This document shows positions 37,267 through 40,310 of a stretch of DNA of 40,310 bases, in pieces. The first letter of the stretch is position 1, and each line of letters begins with the position of its first letter. Both the position numbers and the translations under genes were made by a program. This stretch comes from Candidatus Planktophila sp. (GTDB taxonomy: Bacteria; Actinomycetota; Actinomycetes; Nanopelagicales; Nanopelagicaceae). Where the stretch lies: assembly GCA_009691145.1 (NCBI GenBank), contig SHVG01000005.1, positions 1 through 40,310 of the forward strand, written 5' to 3'. The notes under the pieces are model-generated. The model saw nothing but the letters and a program-made list of their open reading frames with translations. It had not been told where the DNA came from and did no database searches.

Positions 37267-37995
37267 ATGAAGGCAAGTCCAAGTGATCAGCGACAGATTC
37301 TAGATGTCGCAGCTTTCGACCAGAGAACAACTGCCCTTAACCACAAAGCCCAGGTCCTTGCCGAGCACGCCCTACTTGTCAGTCTTACAACCAAGTCAGA
37401 CAACTCCCGCGATCTTCGCATCGGTGCGCAGACCGAATTCAGCGACGTTAAGCGCGAACTTTTGCGCGCCGAGGCCGATGTCGAACAGATTGTTTCGCGC
37501 ATTTCCCGCGATGAGGCACGCTTAAATGGCGGCTCTGCATCTCCTAAAGAGTTAGAGCAGTTGCAACACGAGGTTGGAACATTAGGAGCTCGCCGTGCAG
37601 AGCTTGAAGAAGTTGAGCTCGAAGTCATGATGCGAATCGATGAGATTAATACGCGCATTACAGATTTGAGTGCGCAAGAGGCGGCATATGCTGGCGAAAT
37701 CGCCGACCTTGAGATTCGCAAAGAAAATGCGCTCGCTGCCTTTAATACCGAGCTCAAGGCAATTGCTAAAGAGCGCAGCGAAACCCTTGCCTTTCTCGCA
37801 CCTGATTTCATCGCACTCTATGAAAAAATCCGTGCATCAAATAACGGCACTGGGGCAGCTGCACTCATCGCTGGCAGTTGTAATGGCTGCCATCTCTCAA
37901 TTAACGCCGTCGAGCTCAAGCGCATCGCAGATTTAGTCGATGACGAGGTTATTCGCTGTGAAGAGTGTCGCTGCATTCTGGTGCGCGGAGTTTAA
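37267..37995 (+). CDS. coiled-coil protein with C4-type zinc ribbon
   Basis: It has 242 residues from 37267, where AAGGAG (37254-37259) lies 7 bases upstream; a frame-open extension would run through the tRNA and is rejected. Residues about 10-185 are a long charged coiled coil. The end is a zinc ribbon, CNGCHLSI...CEECRCILVR, with Cys pairs spaced as in zf-RING_7 proteins. Its mycobacterial counterpart (Rv2229c type) sits beside an RNase HI-phosphatase gene, as here. Nucleic-acid or tRNA-related roles have been suggested for the family; none is proven by this sequence. Confidence 0.88.
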   Translation: MKASPSDQRQILDVAAFDQRTTALNHKAQVLAEHALLVSLTTKSDNSRDLRIGAQTEFSDVKRELLRAEADVEQIVSRISRDEARLNGGSASPKELEQLQHEVGTLGARRAELEEVELEVMMRIDEINTRITDLSAQEAAYAGEIADLEIRKENALAAFNTELKAIAKERSETLAFLAPDFIALYEKIRASNNGTGAAALIAGSCNGCHLSINAVELKRIADLVDDEVIRCEECRCILVRGV

Positions 37996-37999
37996 GCAG

Positions 38000-39085
38000 A
38001 TGGCCCGTCACTTTCTCTTAACTGCCGATGGTGGCTCTCGTGGTAATCCAGGACCTGCAGGTTATGGATCGGTTATTACCGAAAATGGCTCGATTATCGC
38101 CGAGCTCTACGACTTTATCGGGATAGCAACTAATAACGTCGCTGAATACAGCGGTCTCATCGCTGGTTTAACTGCGATTAATGCAATCGATCCTGCAGCT
38201 ACCATCGATGTAAAGATGGATAGCAAATTAGTTGTCGAACAGATGTCGGGCCGTTGGCAGATTAAGCATGCAGATATGCGATCTCTTGCCCAAGATGCTC
38301 GAGCGGCGCACACTCCCACCCTTGTCACATACACCTGGATCCCACGCGATGAAAACTCACATGCCGATCGCCTAGCCAATAAGGCCCTTGATCAAGAGGC
38401 TGGTGGGGCAGAGATAGTTTCAATCCAAAAGAATTATTTTATGGAGCGCTTATTGAGTAAAGAAGTTGCTACAACGGTATTTCTTATCCGCCATGGCGAG
38501 ACACCATTGACACCACTGAAGAAGTTTTCAGGTGTTGGCCCGCCCAACCCCGAGATGACTGAGCAGGGATTAGTCCAGGCCGAGCTCGTTGCTAAGGCCG
38601 TTGCCGATTTAGATCCCGAAGTAATTATCTCATCCCCCCTTAATCGCACGAAGCAGACTGCCGATGCGATCTCTCGGGCAACAGGGCTGCCCGTTAACTA
38701 CGACGATGCCTGGCTTGAATGTTCATTTGGAATCTGGGATGGAATGTCGATCGATGAAGTAAAGGAAAAGTATCCAGCTGATTACCACGCATGGCTCTGC
38801 TCAACTGGCTTTGCCCCACCCGAAGGGGAGTCCTACGATGCTGTTGCAGTGCGCATCGATGAGGCCCTTGAGGCGATAGTTGCAATGTATCCGGGGCAGC
38901 GCGTCGCAGTTGTCAGCCACAATGGAACGATTAAGACTGCAGCAAAGTTAGTCATCGGGGCACCTTCTGATTCAATCTTTCACATCGATGTTTCACCGTG
39001 CTCAATAACTACGCTATCAATCTGGCCAAGTGATGGCCTGCGCGCATTACGTAGTCTTAACGAACAGGCCCATTTACGCAGTTAA
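38000..39085 (+). CDS. RNase HI - histidine phosphatase fusion
   Basis: It has 361 residues from 38000, the start being set by the RNase H N-terminus. Residues 1-130 are RNase HI with the full catalytic set D10 (TADGGSRGN), E49 (NNVAEYSG), D74 (VKMDSKL) and D123 (NSHADRLA), degrading RNA in RNA-DNA hybrids. Residues about 155-355 are a phosphoglycerate-mutase-type phosphatase: RHGE at 164-167, a C-terminal VVSHNGTIK, and SSPLNRTKQTADA. Mycobacterial Rv2228c has the same fusion, with alpha-ribazole phosphatase (CobC) activity. GGAG about 10 bases upstream is the ribosome site. The last 29 bases overlap the convergent SGNH gene. Confidence 0.93.
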   Translation: MARHFLLTADGGSRGNPGPAGYGSVITENGSIIAELYDFIGIATNNVAEYSGLIAGLTAINAIDPAATIDVKMDSKLVVEQMSGRWQIKHADMRSLAQDARAAHTPTLVTYTWIPRDENSHADRLANKALDQEAGGAEIVSIQKNYFMERLLSKEVATTVFLIRHGETPLTPLKKFSGVGPPNPEMTEQGLVQAELVAKAVADLDPEVIISSPLNRTKQTADAISRATGLPVNYDDAWLECSFGIWDGMSIDEVKEKYPADYHAWLCSTGFAPPEGESYDAVAVRIDEALEAIVAMYPGQRVAVVSHNGTIKTAAKLVIGAPSDSIFHIDVSPCSITTLSIWPSDGLRALRSLNEQAHLRS

Positions 39086-39656
39086 GCCAGACCTTTGCCA
39101 TTTCTTGATGGCCAAAAATGGTGGGATGAATTCCATCCTCTGCGATCTTAGACACTGAAACTATTTTGCCCATGTCGTGTAGATACGCATCAAAGGGAAC
39201 GAGGATTGCATCAAAGACCCTGGCCATTTGATGAACAAGCGCGATTTTAGGATTTAGATCTTCGCGCCACGTGTTCATCTCCTCTTCGACGGGAAGTAGA
39301 AATGGTTCGCACAGAACAAATTGTGGATTGCATGTCTTCTTTGTAAGCATCAGTAAACGATGGTAGCGATCGCTAAAATCTTCGATGGTGGTAATGTCAT
39401 TGTCGTCGTATCGACGCCAGGTATCGTTAATTCCGATGGCGATGGATACAAGCGTTGGTTTGTGGTCTAAGACATCGGCCTGCCACCGCTTTTCTAGATC
39501 TATTAGGCGGTGACCACTTGTACCAACATTAATTATCTCACCCGCCAGTTTTCCAGATTGAGCTATGTTGCGTACGTATCCATTACCAAACGGTGGCTCA
39601 ATATCTCTGCCACAGTCTGTGACGCTGTCACCGATAAACACATTGATTGCAGACAT
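39057..39656 (-). CDS. SGNH/GDSL hydrolase
   Basis: It has 199 residues. Block I is FIGDSVTDCGRD (Ser11 nucleophile), block III is SIAIGINDTWRR (GxND), and block V is EDGIHPTIFGHQEMA (Asp-x-x-His). The Gly oxyanion region is NVGTSGHRLIDL. No signal peptide is seen, so it is probably cytoplasmic. Members are esterases, thioesterases or carbohydrate acetylesterases; the substrate is unknown. The ATG is 2 bases after a 25-codon ORF, and no clear ribosome site precedes it, so re-initiation after that ORF is likely. The 3' end overlaps the convergent RNase HI fusion by 29 bases. Confidence 0.9.
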   Translation of the reverse strand: MSAINVFIGDSVTDCGRDIEPPFGNGYVRNIAQSGKLAGEIINVGTSGHRLIDLEKRWQADVLDHKPTLVSIAIGINDTWRRYDDNDITTIEDFSDRYHRLLMLTKKTCNPQFVLCEPFLLPVEEEMNTWREDLNPKIALVHQMARVFDAILVPFDAYLHDMGKIVSVSKIAEDGIHPTIFGHQEMAKVWLNCVNGPVR

Positions 39657-39658
39657 TG

Positions 39659-39736
39659 TTAACTCATTAGCTCTGCCATGAGTTCATTAATCGGTCCTTC
39701 TATCTGATCACCAAATAAGTTTTTGCGATATGACAT
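39659..39736 (-). CDS. 25-residue ORF upstream of the SGNH hydrolase
   Basis: It starts with MSYRKNLFGDQIEGP and ends NELMAELMS, stopping 2 bases before the SGNH ATG. A perfect TATAAT on the minus strand ends 6 bases before its ATG, the same leaderless geometry as much longer genes here. It is either a real small protein or a leader peptide coupling translation to the hydrolase. No homology is recognised. Confidence 0.5.
   Translation of the reverse strand: MSYRKNLFGDQIEGPINELMAELMS
39661..39684 (-). promoter_or_regulatory. hairpin just before the SGNH start codon
   Basis: In the minus-strand mRNA AACUCAU and AUGAGUU (plus 39678-39684 and 39661-39667) form a 7-bp stem with a 10-base loop. 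It covers the end of the 25-codon ORF and finishes 4 bases before the SGNH ATG. Ribosomes reading the small ORF would open it. Confidence 0.4.
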
Positions 39737-39742
39737 CGACGA

Positions 39743-39748
39743 ATTATA
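39743..39748 (-). promoter_or_regulatory. consensus -10 (TATAAT) before the 25-codon ORF
   Basis: Read on the minus strand it is TATAAT, six bases before the small ORF ATG. It is the best -10 match in the window. No clear -35 is seen at 16-18 bases. Confidence 0.6.
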
Positions 39749-39833
39749 TCGAAAAATTCGCACTACCGACATTAATTCCGAATATCAAGAGCTAGGCCCG
39801 GCATGGAGCCTGACCCGCCTTAATAATTGAGAG

Positions 39834-40310
39834 TTAAGCGAGCTTGCCCTTAACCTCTACGAAGTTAACTCCGGCATTTGATAGAGATACAGAGAACTCA
39901 TCACCAGCTTTTCCTGGGCAGGATAATCCCCAACCAAATGAGACGCTGGCTCCAACTGCAAGTGGATCAGTTGGTGCACCGGCCATTGCGTTATCGCCAT
40001 CGAAGATATCCACGCACTCGCCAGCGGCAGTGCCTCCCTTAACAATCAATGTTGCAAGATCTAAGGCAGCCGCTGAGTTATTAGCGATAGTTACGGTGAA
40101 TTTTTCATTGAGCTGGCCTGGTAGAAAGCCCGATGCGAACTTTCCAGGATTAAAGTGAGATGGAGATGAGAGCGTGTAACTAACCTTCTCTGGCGTAACA
40201 ACCGGGGCATCAAATCCACCAGTTGCTTGAGGCGCAGTCTCAACGGCCTCAGTCAGAGCCTTGCCCTCTTCGGTAGTTGTTCCTGCTGAGTCGGCTTTGC
40301 CACCACAGGC
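39834..40310 (-). CDS. lipoprotein, N-terminus outside the window
   Basis: 158 residues are visible, ending at TAA (39834-39836). The first visible residues, A-C-G-G-K-A-D-S, look like the end of a lipobox, so the signal peptide lies just outside the window and the Cys would be lipidated. A Thr/Glu/Ala-rich linker (about 30 residues) is followed by a beta-sandwich-like domain: KVSYTLSSPSHFNPGKF, LNEKFTVTIANNSAAALDL and GASVSFGWGLSCPGKAGD. Two more cysteines (ECVDIF, LSCPG) could form a disulphide. The pattern resembles DUF4352-type extracellular domains. Function is unknown. Confidence 0.8.
   Translation of the reverse strand, partial: ACGGKADSAGTTTEEGKALTEAVETAPQATGGFDAPVVTPEKVSYTLSSPSHFNPGKFASGFLPGQLNEKFTVTIANNSAAALDLATLIVKGGTAAGECVDIFDGDNAMAGAPTDPLAVGASVSFGWGLSCPGKAGDEFSVSLSNAGVNFVEVKGKLA

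Noticed and set aside
39723-39830. A 35-codon plus-strand frame starting at TTG and ending LTRLNN-stop
   Set aside because: Its composition looks protein-like, but it has only a TTG start, no ribosome site or -10 at the right spacing, and it is antisense to the consensus promoter of the SGNH leader. A remnant is possible but unsupported.

Overview
The window looks like a chromosome segment from a streamlined, moderate-GC actinobacterium. This is inferred from gene order and protein features; no database was searched. Two syntenies carry most weight. The first is argS-lysA-hom-thrC-thrB-rho-rpmE-prfA-prmC-sua5-glyA-wecA-atp operon. The second is aceE / DUF3052-ahpE, then a zinc-ribbon protein and an RNase HI-phosphatase fusion, as in mycobacteria. 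Very tight packing, many SD-less starts and even base composition fit small freshwater Actinobacteria (Nanopelagicales/acI-like), but the genus is a guess.

Layout. 1-187 is the broken end of a xylose isomerase gene. 232-6547 holds argS, lysA, hom, thrC and thrB (arginyl-tRNA; lysine and threonine from the aspartate pathway). 6705-11278 holds rho, L31 (rpmE), release factor 1 (prfA), its methyltransferase (prmC) and a divergent Sua5/YrdC-fold protein. 11288-14263 holds glyA, a WecA-type phosphoglycosyltransferase and two small AtpI-like membrane proteins. 14406-21151 is the complete F1Fo operon atpBEFHAGDC with a short epsilon subunit. 21153-23332 (minus) holds glpX and murA; a PduO-type cobalamin adenosyltransferase is divergent from murA. 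23934-26200 (minus) is an ABC-2 exporter operon ending in a secreted protein. 26231-33272 holds a small zinc-binding protein, an aldehyde dehydrogenase, an alpha/beta hydrolase, an AI-2E family permease, a DUF4032 kinase-like protein, a thioredoxin-fold/TPR protein and an MFS transporter. 33259-33412 is a glycogen-branching-enzyme remnant. 33432-39085 holds aceE, DUF3052, AhpE-like peroxiredoxin, tRNA-Val, a zinc-ribbon protein and an RNase HI-phosphatase fusion. 39057-40310 (minus) holds an SGNH hydrolase, a 25-codon ORF in front of it and the end of a lipoprotein. No gene-free stretch exceeds 300 bases.

The most striking global signal is promoter architecture. Sixteen genes that lack a convincing Shine-Dalgarno have a -10-like hexamer (usually TAnnnT) ending exactly 6 or 7 bases before the start codon, which predicts leaderless mRNAs. 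In three cases the stop codon of the upstream gene forms the first three bases of that hexamer. Genes inside operons, and a few with long leaders (rho, rpmE, prfA, atpB), instead use AAGGAG-like sites. Convergent genes abut or overlap, and only one convincing intrinsic terminator was found. Several key proteins depart from the textbook: MurA carries Asp in place of the active-site Cys, epsilon lacks its C-terminal helices, the Sua5-like protein has lost its signature residues, and the thioredoxin-fold protein has no redox cysteines.
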